DNA of 52,315 nucleotides from a bacterium. Lineage in GTDB: Bacteria > Bacillota_I > Bacilli_A > RF39 > UBA660. The position numbers were made by a program, and so were the translations under genes. A model generated the notes under the pieces. It ran no database searches. It was given only the letters and a program-made list of their open reading frames with translations, and had not been told where the DNA came from. The stretch covers positions 1-52,315 of the forward strand of contig JAQXRJ010000069.1 in NCBI GenBank assembly GCA_029218465.1. The letters are read 5' to 3'. Below are positions 39,961-50,336 of this stretch, piece by piece. Each line of letters starts with the position of its first letter. The first letter of the stretch is position 1.

Positions 39961-42900
39961 ATGCTAGAGATTAAAAACGTTTCAAAAGTATATGAAACAG
40001 AAGATTTAAAGCAAATAGCATTAGATAAAGTAAGTATTAATTTTAGAGAATGTGAGTTTACAGCAATACTTGGACCATCTGGTTCTGGAAAAACAACATT
40101 ATTAAATATAATTGGAGGACTTGATCACTATACGTCTGGAGATTTGATTATTAATGAAATAAGCACAAAAAAATATAAGGATTCAGACTGGGATAGTTAT
40201 AGAAATCATAGAATCGGATTTGTATTTCAAAACTACAATTTAATAGGACATCAAACTATTTTATCAAATGTTTTACTTGCATTAAAATTATCAGGAATCT
40301 CCAAAAAAGAAGCAACAAATCTTGCTAAAAAAGCTTTAAAAGATGTTGGACTTGAAAAACATATTAATAAAAGACCAAATCAATTATCTGGTGGTCAAAT
40401 GCAAAGAGTTGCAATAGCAAGAGCTCTTGTAAATAATCCAGATATATTATTAGCAGATGAACCAACAGGAGCATTAGATTCTGAAACAAGCGTACAAATA
40501 ATGAATTTATTGAAGAAAATATCAAAAGATAAACTTGTAATAATGGTTACACATAATCCAGAACTTGCTCACGAATATTCTAATAGAATTATAACATTAA
40601 AAGATGGAAAAATAACATCAGATACTAATCCATATGACGGAAAAAAAGAATCCAAAAAGATGAAGAAAGACAAAAAAGATAAAATTGAAAAAACATCAAT
40701 GTCATTTAAAACTGCACTAGGATTATCTTTTAATAACTTAATGACAAAAAAAGGAAGAACTATATTAGTCTCATTTGCAGGTTCAATTGGAATAATAGGA
40801 ATTGCACTTATATTATCTTTATCTACAGGATTTCAAAATTATATAAATAAAATACAAGAAGATACATTATCATCATATCCACTTACTATTACACAAGAAT
40901 CAACTGATATTACTGGAATGCTTTTATCTATGACAACTGGAAATAATGAAAATAATGGAAGCAATAAAGTAATTGAACAACAATATATAACATCAATGTT
41001 TTCTAATATAAAAGCAAATGACTTAAAAAGCTTTAAAAAATATTTAGAAAATAATTATAATAACATCAAAAATGATATATCATCGATAAAATATTCTTAT
41101 AATATAGATCCATTAATTTATACTATTGATAGTGAAAACAACTTAGCTAAGGTAAATCCAAGTAGTTTATTCTCGGCAATATATGGCTCTAGTATGCTAA
41201 GCTCATACTCATCGCTTGCTTCTGTTTACACGCAAATTGTAGATGATAAAAAATCTTTAGAAGAATCATATGATGTTTTGGCTGGAAAATGGCCTGAAAA
41301 ATATAATGAAATGGTAGTAGTTTTATCAGAACCAAATAGTATTTCTGATTTACTTGTGTACTCTTTGGGACTAAGAGACAATAGAGAACTTACAAATATA
41401 ATTAATAAATTAATGACTGGTGAGGCAGTACAAATTAATAATGAACCACTTGAATTAACTTATGAAGATTTATTAGACGTAAATTTAAAACTTATTATGC
41501 CATCTGATACTTATAAATATAATAGTAAATATAAAATTTATGAAGATATGAGTGAAGATGAATCTTATATGAGAAATTTATATAAAAACGCTGTCGACTT
41601 AAAAATAGTAGGAGTAGTTACCTCTAAGCCAGGGGTAACATCATTGGCATTAAATCCTGGTGTTGCATATACATCTGATTTAATAGATTACATAATTGAT
41701 TATGCACAAGATAGTGAAATAGTAAAAAAACAACTAGAAAATGAAGAAATAGATGTATTTTCTAACACAAGATTTGATTCTAAAAATTCTAAGTCAAATC
41801 TAGATTTTTCCAAATTAGTAAGCGTTGATCAAAATAAATTAAAATCAGCTTTCAATATGGATATTAGTAAAGAAAAACTTGTAAGTATGACCTCTTTATA
41901 TATGGAAGAAATTAATAATGCAATAACAACCGATTTGACACCTGCGAAAGATTCTTTTAATAGCAATTTTATAAGTCTTTCTAAGGGAATGTTTGATAGT
42001 ATAAAAGACAAAGTAAGTATGAGTGATGCTGAAAATGTAGTAAATAGTTATTTAAACTTAAAGCAGACAAAAAATATACTATCAAAATTAGAAAAAGAAT
42101 ATGTATTGCCAAGTGAAACGTTTAAAACAACATATAAAGGTTTACTACAGGGACTTCTTCAAACATACATAAGTGCATATTATATGTTTGATCAATCCTT
42201 AACAGAAGATATTAACAACATAACTGCCGTAGTTAATGATGAAATCGTCAATACTGTTTTGTCTTCTTATATGGATAATACCGCCATTATGGGTACTAGT
42301 GAAACAATGGCTAAATATATGACTGAAGCATTAATGAAAAAGACTATTTTAACAAAAGTAGGAGAAATGACAACAAAATTAACAGAAACAATTGCATCAT
42401 CTTTAAAAGTTGATGAAAAAATAATTGCAAGTGCATTTAAAATAAATATAAATGAATCTGAATTGTCAAGAGTAATGAATACAATGATGACTAACACAGA
42501 CTCAAATGCAACAGTTAATTTAAGTTCTTTAGGATATCAAGATAAAGATGAACCAACTTATATTTCATTTTATTTCAATAGTTTTGATGGCAAAGAAAAA
42601 TTCTTATCATTTATAGATTCGTATAACGATTTAATGAAAAGTGATAATAATGAAGATAAAGTAATCAATTATTCAGACACAACAGGAATACTAATGGATT
42701 CAGTTAAAACAATAGTAAATGCAGTTACTTATGTGTTAATAGCATTTGTATCAGTATCACTTGTGGTATCTTCTATTATGATAGGTATAATAACTTATAT
42801 ATCAGTGTATGAAAGAACAAAAGAAATAGGTATATTAAGAGCAATAGGAGCATCGAAACATAATATTTCATCTATATTTAATGCTGAAACTTTTATAATT

Positions 42901-43128
42901 GGATTATTATCAGGTGCAATAGGTATAGGAATAACTTATTCAATAATACCTATAATAAATATTATAATTCACCACTTTATAGGAAATATTCCATTAAATG
43001 CAAAGTTTGGTGTAATTAGTGCAATCATACTTGTAGTTCTAAGCATTGTGTTAACTTTAATAGGAGGATTAATACCTTCTAGAAAAGCGTCAAAAAAAGA
43101 TCCTGTTGAGGCGTTAAGAAGTGAATAA
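39961..43128 (+). CDS. MacB-like ABC transporter, ATP-binding and FtsX-type permease fusion
   Basis: 'GPSGSGKTTLLNIIGGLD', 'LSGGQMQRVAIARALVNNPDILLADEPTGALDSE', C-terminal FtsX-like 'ERTKEIGILRAIGASKHNISSIFNAETFIIGLLSGAIGI'. Confidence 0.94.
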   Translation: MLEIKNVSKVYETEDLKQIALDKVSINFRECEFTAILGPSGSGKTTLLNIIGGLDHYTSGDLIINEISTKKYKDSDWDSYRNHRIGFVFQNYNLIGHQTILSNVLLALKLSGISKKEATNLAKKALKDVGLEKHINKRPNQLSGGQMQRVAIARALVNNPDILLADEPTGALDSETSVQIMNLLKKISKDKLVIMVTHNPELAHEYSNRIITLKDGKITSDTNPYDGKKESKKMKKDKKDKIEKTSMSFKTALGLSFNNLMTKKGRTILVSFAGSIGIIGIALILSLSTGFQNYINKIQEDTLSSYPLTITQESTDITGMLLSMTTGNNENNGSNKVIEQQYITSMFSNIKANDLKSFKKYLENNYNNIKNDISSIKYSYNIDPLIYTIDSENNLAKVNPSSLFSAIYGSSMLSSYSSLASVYTQIVDDKKSLEESYDVLAGKWPEKYNEMVVVLSEPNSISDLLVYSLGLRDNRELTNIINKLMTGEAVQINNEPLELTYEDLLDVNLKLIMPSDTYKYNSKYKIYEDMSEDESYMRNLYKNAVDLKIVGVVTSKPGVTSLALNPGVAYTSDLIDYIIDYAQDSEIVKKQLENEEIDVFSNTRFDSKNSKSNLDFSKLVSVDQNKLKSAFNMDISKEKLVSMTSLYMEEINNAITTDLTPAKDSFNSNFISLSKGMFDSIKDKVSMSDAENVVNSYLNLKQTKNILSKLEKEYVLPSETFKTTYKGLLQGLLQTYISAYYMFDQSLTEDINNITAVVNDEIVNTVLSSYMDNTAIMGTSETMAKYMTEALMKKTILTKVGEMTTKLTETIASSLKVDEKIIASAFKININESELSRVMNTMMTNTDSNATVNLSSLGYQDKDEPTYISFYFNSFDGKEKFLSFIDSYNDLMKSDNNEDKVINYSDTTGILMDSVKTIVNAVTYVLIAFVSVSLVVSSIMIGIITYISVYERTKEIGILRAIGASKHNISSIFNAETFIIGLLSGAIGIGITYSIIPIINIIIHHFIGNIPLNAKFGVISAIILVVLSIVLTLIGGLIPSRKASKKDPVEALRSE

Positions 43129-43146
43129 AATATTGTAATTAAAAAC

Positions 43147-43170
43147 GAGATAAAATTTATTATCTCTTTT
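43147..43170 (+). terminator. Terminator after the MacB-like ABC gene
   Basis: GAGATAA aattta TTATCTC TTTT. Confidence 0.6.
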
Positions 43171-43220
43171 AATTTATGACAAAAAGTGATATAATCTTTG
43201 AAGAAAGAAGGTAAATAATT

Positions 43221-43832
43221 ATGAAAGACTTATTTAAAAAAGTATATACAGCTTCATTTATTTCATCAATGATGTTTTTAATATTTGGAATACTTTTAAT
43301 AATACAAACAGAAAGTGTAATCAAAACTATATCATTGTTTATAGGAACAATATTATTAGTAATAGGAATTTTTCCTATAGTGAATTATTTTAGAAATAGA
43401 ATGCATAATTTGCTATCAAATGCAGGTTTATTATATGGAATATTTAGTGTGGTGGCAGGTATTATAATTATAATTAATAGCAATCTTTTGGCAACTATAA
43501 TTCCTGTATTAACAGGAGTTTGGATGATAGTAAATAGTGTTAATAAAATACAACTTTCTATGCAACTAAGAGATAACAATATTGGTAGTTGGATTATATC
43601 GTTTATTTTTGCTATTATAATACTTATTTGTGGTTCATTTTTAATAATTAATCCACTAAGAGTGGCATTTTCAATCAGTAAAATGGTAGGAATAATAATA
43701 ACTATATATGCATTACTTGATATTTTAGATACAATATACATAAAAATAAAATCAAAAGAGATAAAAGATCAAATCATAGAGGTAGAAATAAATGAGTCTA
43801 GAAACAGTAAAAAAACATCTAAAGAAATATAA
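43221..43832 (+). CDS. HdeD/DUF308-like membrane protein
   Basis: Six short TM segments; 'GIFPIVNYFRNR...GIIIIINSNLLATIIPVLTGVWMIVNSVNKIQLSMQLRD'. Confidence 0.75.
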   Translation: MKDLFKKVYTASFISSMMFLIFGILLIIQTESVIKTISLFIGTILLVIGIFPIVNYFRNRMHNLLSNAGLLYGIFSVVAGIIIIINSNLLATIIPVLTGVWMIVNSVNKIQLSMQLRDNNIGSWIISFIFAIIILICGSFLIINPLRVAFSISKMVGIIITIYALLDILDTIYIKIKSKEIKDQIIEVEINESRNSKKTSKEI

Positions 43833-44265
43833 AAAAGATAAAAAAATAATAATAGTTCAAGGTACTAGTGCAACTGTTCTTGAAGCAGCAAATGCACTTA
43901 ATATCGAAACTGATAATATTGCTAAAACACTTGCATTGAGTAATAACAATGGAGGATGTATTGTTGTTGTAGTTTCTGGAGATTCAAAATTAGATAATTT
44001 AAAATTTAAAAGTGAATTTGGATATAAACCACATATGTTATCCTATGAAGATACATACAAATTCACATCACATAAAGTAGGCGGTGTTTGCCCTTTTGGA
44101 CTTACAAATGTGGATGATGTTTATTTAGACGTATCACTAAAAAAACATGATAAAGTTTATCCTGCGTGTGGAACAGATAATTCTGCAATTGAATTAACAA
44201 TAGAAGAATTAGAAAAAATTACAAATTATAAAAAGTGGATAGATGTTTGCAAATATAAATCTTAA
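43792..44265 (+). CDS. YbaK/EbsC (ProX-type) aminoacyl-tRNA deacylase-like protein
   Basis: 'VQGTSATVLEAANALNIETDNIAKTLAL', 'SHKVGGVCPFGL', 'YPACGTDNSAIEL'. Confidence 0.92.
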   Translation: MSLETVKKHLKKYKKDKKIIIVQGTSATVLEAANALNIETDNIAKTLALSNNNGGCIVVVVSGDSKLDNLKFKSEFGYKPHMLSYEDTYKFTSHKVGGVCPFGLTNVDDVYLDVSLKKHDKVYPACGTDNSAIELTIEELEKITNYKKWIDVCKYKS

Positions 44266-44292
44266 AAATGTTGAATAAAATGAAAAAAATGT

Positions 44293-44322
44293 AAATAATA
44301 GTCGTATGCTATTATTTTTTTT
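44293..44322 (+). terminator. Terminator upstream of the phosphorelay operon
   Basis: AAATAATAG tcgtatg CTATTATTT plus T-run. Confidence 0.7.
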
Positions 44323-44476
44323 ATATCTTTGTTTAAATTTGAAAGAAATAAAATATATTAATAATTAATAATTATTAATGGTAATAAAAATTCACGTAAT
44401 AAAAATTTATTTTTGTTTTAATATTTATTTTTATATTTATAAATGATATAATTATAACAAAATAGAGGTGATTGAT

Positions 44477-46342
44477 GTGTTTGCTAGTATTGGACTTACT
44501 ATATCAGGATTTGTTTTTACTACTGTTATTACAATTGTTTATTTTATAAAGAAGAAATATAGTAATGTTGAAAACAATATTTATAGATTTTTGCTTTTAT
44601 GGACATTGTTTTTACTTATATTAGAATTTGTATGTGTATATACAATGGCTAATAGAAATATTATTCCAATTATTAATGAATTATTGTGTAGGGGATTTAT
44701 ACTTGGCTGCATAATATGGTTTGTTTCTATAATTTTATATATGAGATGTGTTGTCTCTGATAAGAAATATAATAATTTTGATGAAGTGTTTGGAGAAAAA
44801 AATGCAATTTTCATTCTTGTTACTTCTTCTGTTTTGTTTTTTATATCATGTTTTTTTGATGTTTCATATACATCAGGTCCTGATAACAATTTTTACGTAA
44901 TTGGTGGAAAAGCGGTATATGTTTTATATGTTGTATTTGCATTTGTTGGTGTATATATGCTTAAAGTATTATTTAAAAATTTTTCTAAGGATATGCTTAT
45001 GAAAAAAATGCCTATATTAATGTTTTTAGTATTTTATTTTATATTAGGTGTAATACAATTGTTATATGCAGATTTAAACGATTTAACTTTCTTATTCTCT
45101 TTTTGTGTAGTATCTATGTATTTTACTCTTGAAAATCAAGATATCAAGCTTGCCGGTGAATTAAAAGTTGCCAAAGCAGAAGCCGAAAAAGCTGATCTTG
45201 CTAAAACTGAATTTTTATCTAAAATGTCTCATGAAATTCGTACTCCTATGAATACTATAATGGGGTTTAGCGAAGCACTTATGAATAAAAAAGATGTTAC
45301 AGAAAGTGAAATAAAAACAGATGTTAAAAACATTTATAACGCTGGTAAAAGTCTTCTTGAAATAATAAATAACATACTTATATTTTCTAGAATTGAATCA
45401 GGTAAAGAAAATGTTGAACATACAGAGTATTCAATATTTGATATAACAAATGAACTTGAAAGTTTTGTTCTTTCTAAGATAGATAAAAATAATGTTAAAT
45501 TTAGTATAAATATTGATCCAAAAATAAGTGCTAATTATATTGGTGATAAATTAAAAGTATATCGAATTTTACTTAATATTGTTAGTAACTCAACCAAATT
45601 TACATCTTCAGGAGAAATTTCTCTTAATATTAGTTGTAATAATAAAGATAATATTGGTAGATTGAAATTTGAAATAGTTGATACTGGTTTTGGTATGAAA
45701 AAAGAAGAACTTGATAAGTTGATGCTTAATTTTTCAGATAATACAGATATATCGTCAAACTTAAGTGGAACTGGTTTAGGTTTAGTGGTCGTTAAAAGAA
45801 TTATAGATATGATGGATGGGAGCATTGCTTTTGAAAGTGAATATGGTATAGGTACTAAATTTTTTGTTGAACTAGAACAAGGGATATCCGGAAAAGATAA
45901 GGTTGGAGATTTAAAGAAAATAAAGTCAATCAAAAAAGAAAAAGAATATTTTGATTGCTCTAAATACAGTATACTTATTGTTGATGATAATAAATTAAAT
46001 AGAAAAGTAACAGAAAGGCTATTAAAACCTTACAATATTAAAATTGATACTGCAGATAATGGAAGTGAATGTATCGAAAAAATAAAGTCTGGATATAAAT
46101 ACGATATAATATTTCTTGATCATTTAATGCCCGAACTAGATGGTATTGAGACAATACGAATCTTAAAAAAACTAGAATTAAAAGAATTGCCACCAATAGT
46201 AGCAATGACTGCAAATGTAGTAACAGAGGTTAAAGATACATATATAAAAGAAGGTTTCTCAGATTATTTAGCTAAACCTGTAGATATAAAAGATCTAAAT
46301 AAGTTATTAAAGAAATATTTTATGAAAAGGGGTGCTAAATAA
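44477..46342 (+). CDS. Hybrid sensor histidine kinase / response regulator (7TM-like sensor + HK + REC)
   Basis: TM-rich N-terminus; 'FLSKMSHEIRTPMNTIMGFSEAL', 'LLNIVSNSTKF', 'DTGFGM', 'GTGLGLVVVKR'; REC 'ILIVDDNKLNRKV...DIIFLDHLMPELDGIET'. GTG at 44477 better spaced from GAGGTG than 44468. Confidence 0.93.
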   Translation: MFASIGLTISGFVFTTVITIVYFIKKKYSNVENNIYRFLLLWTLFLLILEFVCVYTMANRNIIPIINELLCRGFILGCIIWFVSIILYMRCVVSDKKYNNFDEVFGEKNAIFILVTSSVLFFISCFFDVSYTSGPDNNFYVIGGKAVYVLYVVFAFVGVYMLKVLFKNFSKDMLMKKMPILMFLVFYFILGVIQLLYADLNDLTFLFSFCVVSMYFTLENQDIKLAGELKVAKAEAEKADLAKTEFLSKMSHEIRTPMNTIMGFSEALMNKKDVTESEIKTDVKNIYNAGKSLLEIINNILIFSRIESGKENVEHTEYSIFDITNELESFVLSKIDKNNVKFSINIDPKISANYIGDKLKVYRILLNIVSNSTKFTSSGEISLNISCNNKDNIGRLKFEIVDTGFGMKKEELDKLMLNFSDNTDISSNLSGTGLGLVVVKRIIDMMDGSIAFESEYGIGTKFFVELEQGISGKDKVGDLKKIKSIKKEKEYFDCSKYSILIVDDNKLNRKVTERLLKPYNIKIDTADNGSECIEKIKSGYKYDIIFLDHLMPELDGIETIRILKKLELKELPPIVAMTANVVTEVKDTYIKEGFSDYLAKPVDIKDLNKLLKKYFMKRGAK

Positions 46343-48216
46343 TGCCAGGTAACATATTAATTTCAATTGGGGGATTATTTTTTGCAATATTAATGACAGT
46401 TGTATATTTTATAAAAGCAAAGCAAACTGGCATTGATAATAAATTATTTAAGCTATGTCTTATTACAGTAATATTTATCAGTATAACTGAACTAATTACT
46501 ATTCCAGTTTTATATTATTTACCTAATAATGTAATTCTTGGTAATTTTTGTGCGAGAACCAATCTGATTTTAACAGAAATTTGGATTATGATAATGGCAT
46601 GTTATTTGATGACACTTGGTAGAGCATATAAAGTTCAGAGTGTAATAGAATATTTTGAAAAAAGCAATGTGATACAAATAATTTTCTTTACATATATTGC
46701 GTTAATTGGTATTTCGATGTTTTTTCCATTACAAAATGTATCAAATAGTGATGGAGCATACATTTCGGGACCAGCTTTGTATTTTACATATGCACTTGCG
46801 ATAATTTCTCTTGTTATAACTATTGTTTTAGTTGCAAAAAGCAAAACTAGCTTACCAGAAGTTAAGATTACGCCAATAATAATTGGAATAATTGAAACCG
46901 TTTTATCAGCTACTATTCAACTCATGTTTCCTATGCAACTAATAATTACTGCAAGTTTTGTATTTAAGATGTATTTGCTTTATTTTATGTTTGAAAATCC
47001 TGATTTATATTTAATTAAGGAGTTAGAGCTTGCAAAAAAGAAAGCAGATGATTCTAATAAATCTAAAACAGATTTTTTATCTAATATGTCACATGAAATC
47101 AGAACTCCTATGAATGCTATACTAGGTTTTAGTGAAGGAATATTAAATGATAGTAAGTTTAACATTGAGAATGCTAGAAAAGATATTACAAATATTTATT
47201 CAGCAGGAAATAACTTATTAGAAATCATTAATAATATTCTTGATATTTCAAAAATTGAGACAGGTGAAGAAAAAATAGAGCTTAAGGAATATAGTGTTAG
47301 CTCCATTGTTTTAGAGTTAAAAAGTATAATAGAAGCAAGAATAACAGATAACAAAATTAAATTTATTACAGATATAGATTCTAAAATTCCATCTAAATTA
47401 TTAGGAGATAAGACAAAAATTTTCCAGGTTCTTCTAAATATTTTAAGTAATTCTGTTAAGTACACTGAAGTTGGACAAATAAAACTTACAATTAGAAGTG
47501 AGATTGTTGACAATAAATGTTTATTGAAATTTAAAATTTCCGATACTGGATATGGTATAAAAAAAGAAGATTATGATAAATTATTTGAAAAATTTTCTAG
47601 ACTTGAGATTGCTACTAAAAAAGAAATCGAAGGAACAGGACTTGGCCTTGTTATAACAAAGAGATTAGTAACTCTCATGGGAGGAAGAGTTTGGTTTGAA
47701 AGTGAATATGGAGCGGGCACTACTTTTTATGTTGAAATAAGTCAAAAAATAATAGATAAAAATCCTATTGGAGATATTCATGTAGAAAATACGATTAGAG
47801 ACGAACATGATTATTTAGACTGCAGTAGATTTAAAGCATTAATTGTTGATGATAATAAACTTAATTTAAAAGTTGCTGAAAAGGTTTTGTCAAATTATAA
47901 ATTTAAAATTTCAACATTACTAAGTGGTAAAGAATGTATTGATGAGATTAAACAAGGAAAAAAATATGATATAATATTTTTGGATCATATGATGCCCAAC
48001 ATGGATGGTATAGAAGTTCTTCATATTTTAAGAAAATTAGATGATTTTGATATTCCACCAGTAGTAGCTTTAACCGCAAATGCTATTACCGGAATGAAAG
48101 AAATGTATTTAAATGAAGGATTTGATGATTATTTATCTAAACCTATTAATACTAGTGAATTAGATAAATTAATTAATAAATATTTTGATGAAGGAGCGAA
48201 AAAAAAGAATGAATAA
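46342..48216 (+). CDS. Second hybrid sensor histidine kinase / response regulator, paralogous to the preceding gene
   Basis: 'FLSNMSHEIRTPMNAILGFSEGI', 'LLNILSNSVKYT', 'DTGYGI', 'FEKFSR', 'GTGLGLVITKR'; REC 'ALIVDDNKLNLKV...DIIFLDHMMPNMDGIEV'. Confidence 0.95.
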   Translation: MPGNILISIGGLFFAILMTVVYFIKAKQTGIDNKLFKLCLITVIFISITELITIPVLYYLPNNVILGNFCARTNLILTEIWIMIMACYLMTLGRAYKVQSVIEYFEKSNVIQIIFFTYIALIGISMFFPLQNVSNSDGAYISGPALYFTYALAIISLVITIVLVAKSKTSLPEVKITPIIIGIIETVLSATIQLMFPMQLIITASFVFKMYLLYFMFENPDLYLIKELELAKKKADDSNKSKTDFLSNMSHEIRTPMNAILGFSEGILNDSKFNIENARKDITNIYSAGNNLLEIINNILDISKIETGEEKIELKEYSVSSIVLELKSIIEARITDNKIKFITDIDSKIPSKLLGDKTKIFQVLLNILSNSVKYTEVGQIKLTIRSEIVDNKCLLKFKISDTGYGIKKEDYDKLFEKFSRLEIATKKEIEGTGLGLVITKRLVTLMGGRVWFESEYGAGTTFYVEISQKIIDKNPIGDIHVENTIRDEHDYLDCSRFKALIVDDNKLNLKVAEKVLSNYKFKISTLLSGKECIDEIKQGKKYDIIFLDHMMPNMDGIEVLHILRKLDDFDIPPVVALTANAITGMKEMYLNEGFDDYLSKPINTSELDKLINKYFDEGAKKKNE

Positions 48217-48562
48217 CATTGAATTTTTAAAACAAAATGGATTTAATATTGATCAGGCTTTGTCTTATCTAGGTGATATAGAAACATTTAATGAAATTTT
48301 AAAAGATTTCTATGATGGACTTGATGATCAAGTAAATGAATTACTAAGTAAAAAAGACGATATGCCTAATTATGCAATACTTGTACATGCTTTAAAAAGC
48401 AATTGTAGATCACTTGGTATAATAAGATATGCTGATATTTGCTATGAAGAAGAATTAAAAAGTAAAGAGGGAGACTCTGAATTTATTTTAGAACATTGTT
48501 CTAAAATAGTTGAGGAAAAAGAAAAAGTAAAAAATATTATTAAAACATACCTAGGATTATAG
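48209..48562 (+). CDS. HPt phosphotransfer protein
   Basis: 'FNEILKDFYDGLDDQVNELL...YAILVHALKSNCRSLGI' HPt pattern. Confidence 0.85.
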   Translation: MNNIEFLKQNGFNIDQALSYLGDIETFNEILKDFYDGLDDQVNELLSKKDDMPNYAILVHALKSNCRSLGIIRYADICYEEELKSKEGDSEFILEHCSKIVEEKEKVKNIIKTYLGL

Positions 48563-48572
48563 GAGGAATAAC

Positions 48573-50141
48573 ATGGATTATTCAAATATTAAAAATGAAT
48601 TTTTAAATTTATTTAATAATTTATTTGTTGTTGATATTACACATGATAAGGTAGTTATATTTGAAAGTGTTCAAAAAGAAATGTCATTTTTTGATTTTAT
48701 TAGTTATGCAACTCCTTTAATACACCCGGATGATTTGAAAAAATATTTTGATAACTTAAATGTAGCTAAGTTAGAAAAAAATAATGGATTTATTACCTTT
48801 AATTATAGGTTTAAAAATGGTAATGAATATGAAAAGAATACCAACTACCTTAGACTAGTAACATTTGGCGATAAAAAATTAATATTATCTTCTTCTATTA
48901 AAGGAGATAATTCTACATCGAATGATTCAAATCTTGAAGGCAAACTTAATGTTATATCAAATGAGGTATCTGATGTTATTTTAAAAATCTATAATACACT
49001 AGATTCATCAATTGAAATGAATTCAACTAGTAAGTATATATCTAATTTGCTTGATAATTTAGTAAGAAAGGTTCCCGAATTTAATAAAGGCCTTGAAAAA
49101 AATATGATTTCTCAAGTAAATAAAGTTAGTAATACAATTTTAATTATTGATGATGATCCTATGACCAGAAAACTTTTGAAAAAAATATTTATAGATGATT
49201 TTGAAATATTAGAAGCAGAAAACGGTCAAATAGCTATAGATTTAATTAAAGAAAAAGGTATTGACAATATAGAAGGAATATTTCTAGATTTATTAATGCC
49301 TGTGTTAGATGGGTTTGCAGTTTTAGATTATTTAAAAAGTAGTAATATTTTATCTAAAATACCAGTTATAATTATTAGTGGTATAGAGGATAAGGAAGCT
49401 AGAACTAGAGTTTATCAATATAATGTTGCAGATATGCTAGAAAAACCATTTAATTTGGAAGTTATTAAATATCGTACTAAAAATTTAATTAATTTATATA
49501 AAACTAGTAGCAGTTTAAACAATATGGTTTTTTCACAAGCTACTGATTTGAGAAGTATTATTGATAAAATAGTTGAATTCTATAAATACGATTATAAAGA
49601 AAAAATTGAAAAAGTAAAAAAATCAACAAAAATATTTTTAGATAATTTTAAATTAGATTATGCTGAATATGGTTTAGACAATTATAAGATTAATAAGATT
49701 GTTGAGGCTGTTGATTTATATGACATTGGAAAATATATATTACCAAGAACTATAGGAATTAACGGTAGCTTAACAGACGAAGAAAAAAGTATTTTAAAAA
49801 ATCATCCTAATTATGGTAAGCTAATTGTTGAAAAATATTTAGATAAATTAGGTGATATGGATTTGTTGAAATATTCAAGTGATATAACCCTTTATTGTCA
49901 TGAAAACTATATTGGAAGTGGATTTCCAAATGGCATAAAAGGAGAAAATATTCCTATATGGGCTCAAGTTGTAGGCGTTATGATTGTGTTAGATTTGATA
50001 TTATCTAGAGAAGATTTGAACTCATTAGCTAATGAAGAAATAATTAATAAATACTTAAATGTATATAATTCAAAAATCATTAATACTTTAAGGAAAGTAT
50101 TTGACGAAATAAGAATGATTTATAATAAATTAGAAAATTAA
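48573..50141 (+). CDS. Response regulator with PAS-like N-terminus, REC and degenerate HD-GYP-like output domain
   Basis: REC 'ILIIDDDPMTRKLLKK...GIFLDLLMPVLDGFAVLDYL...VIIISG...LEKPF'; HD-GYP-like 'DLYDIGKYILP...LTDEEKSILKNHPNYGKLIVE...CHENYIGSGFPNGIKGENIPIWAQVVGVM'. Confidence 0.85.
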   Translation: MDYSNIKNEFLNLFNNLFVVDITHDKVVIFESVQKEMSFFDFISYATPLIHPDDLKKYFDNLNVAKLEKNNGFITFNYRFKNGNEYEKNTNYLRLVTFGDKKLILSSSIKGDNSTSNDSNLEGKLNVISNEVSDVILKIYNTLDSSIEMNSTSKYISNLLDNLVRKVPEFNKGLEKNMISQVNKVSNTILIIDDDPMTRKLLKKIFIDDFEILEAENGQIAIDLIKEKGIDNIEGIFLDLLMPVLDGFAVLDYLKSSNILSKIPVIIISGIEDKEARTRVYQYNVADMLEKPFNLEVIKYRTKNLINLYKTSSSLNNMVFSQATDLRSIIDKIVEFYKYDYKEKIEKVKKSTKIFLDNFKLDYAEYGLDNYKINKIVEAVDLYDIGKYILPRTIGINGSLTDEEKSILKNHPNYGKLIVEKYLDKLGDMDLLKYSSDITLYCHENYIGSGFPNGIKGENIPIWAQVVGVMIVLDLILSREDLNSLANEEIINKYLNVYNSKIINTLRKVFDEIRMIYNKLEN

Positions 50142-50189
50142 TAGATGGTTTATAAAAATAATAATTGAAACATTTATTATTTTACAATG

Positions 50190-50240
50190 TGATATGAATT
50201 TTGTGTTATTAACACATAAATATGATTCATATCATTTTTT
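50190..50240 (+). terminator. Strong terminator closing the phosphorelay operon
   Basis: TGATATGAAT tt TGTGTT att AACACA ... ATTCATATCA TTTTTT (10 bp + 6 bp stems). Confidence 0.8.
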
Positions 50241-50336
50241 ATTTGTTTATATTATATATTGTTTGATAAAAGAAAACGTTTTTATTTTACTTAATTAAAA
50301 AATTATTATATAATAAATGCATTAAGAGGTGAAGTT

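Noticed and set aside
43385-43741. 118-aa minus-strand ORF
   Set aside because: Antisense to the DUF308-like membrane gene; Ile-rich shadow ORF.
44340-44460. AT-rich repeats (attaataattaataattattaat) considered as a replication or CRISPR-like element
   Set aside because: No regular spacing or unique spacers; consistent with AT-rich promoter/intergenic sequence.
45535-45933. 132-aa minus-strand ORF
   Set aside because: Antisense to the conserved HK ATPase region of the first hybrid kinase.
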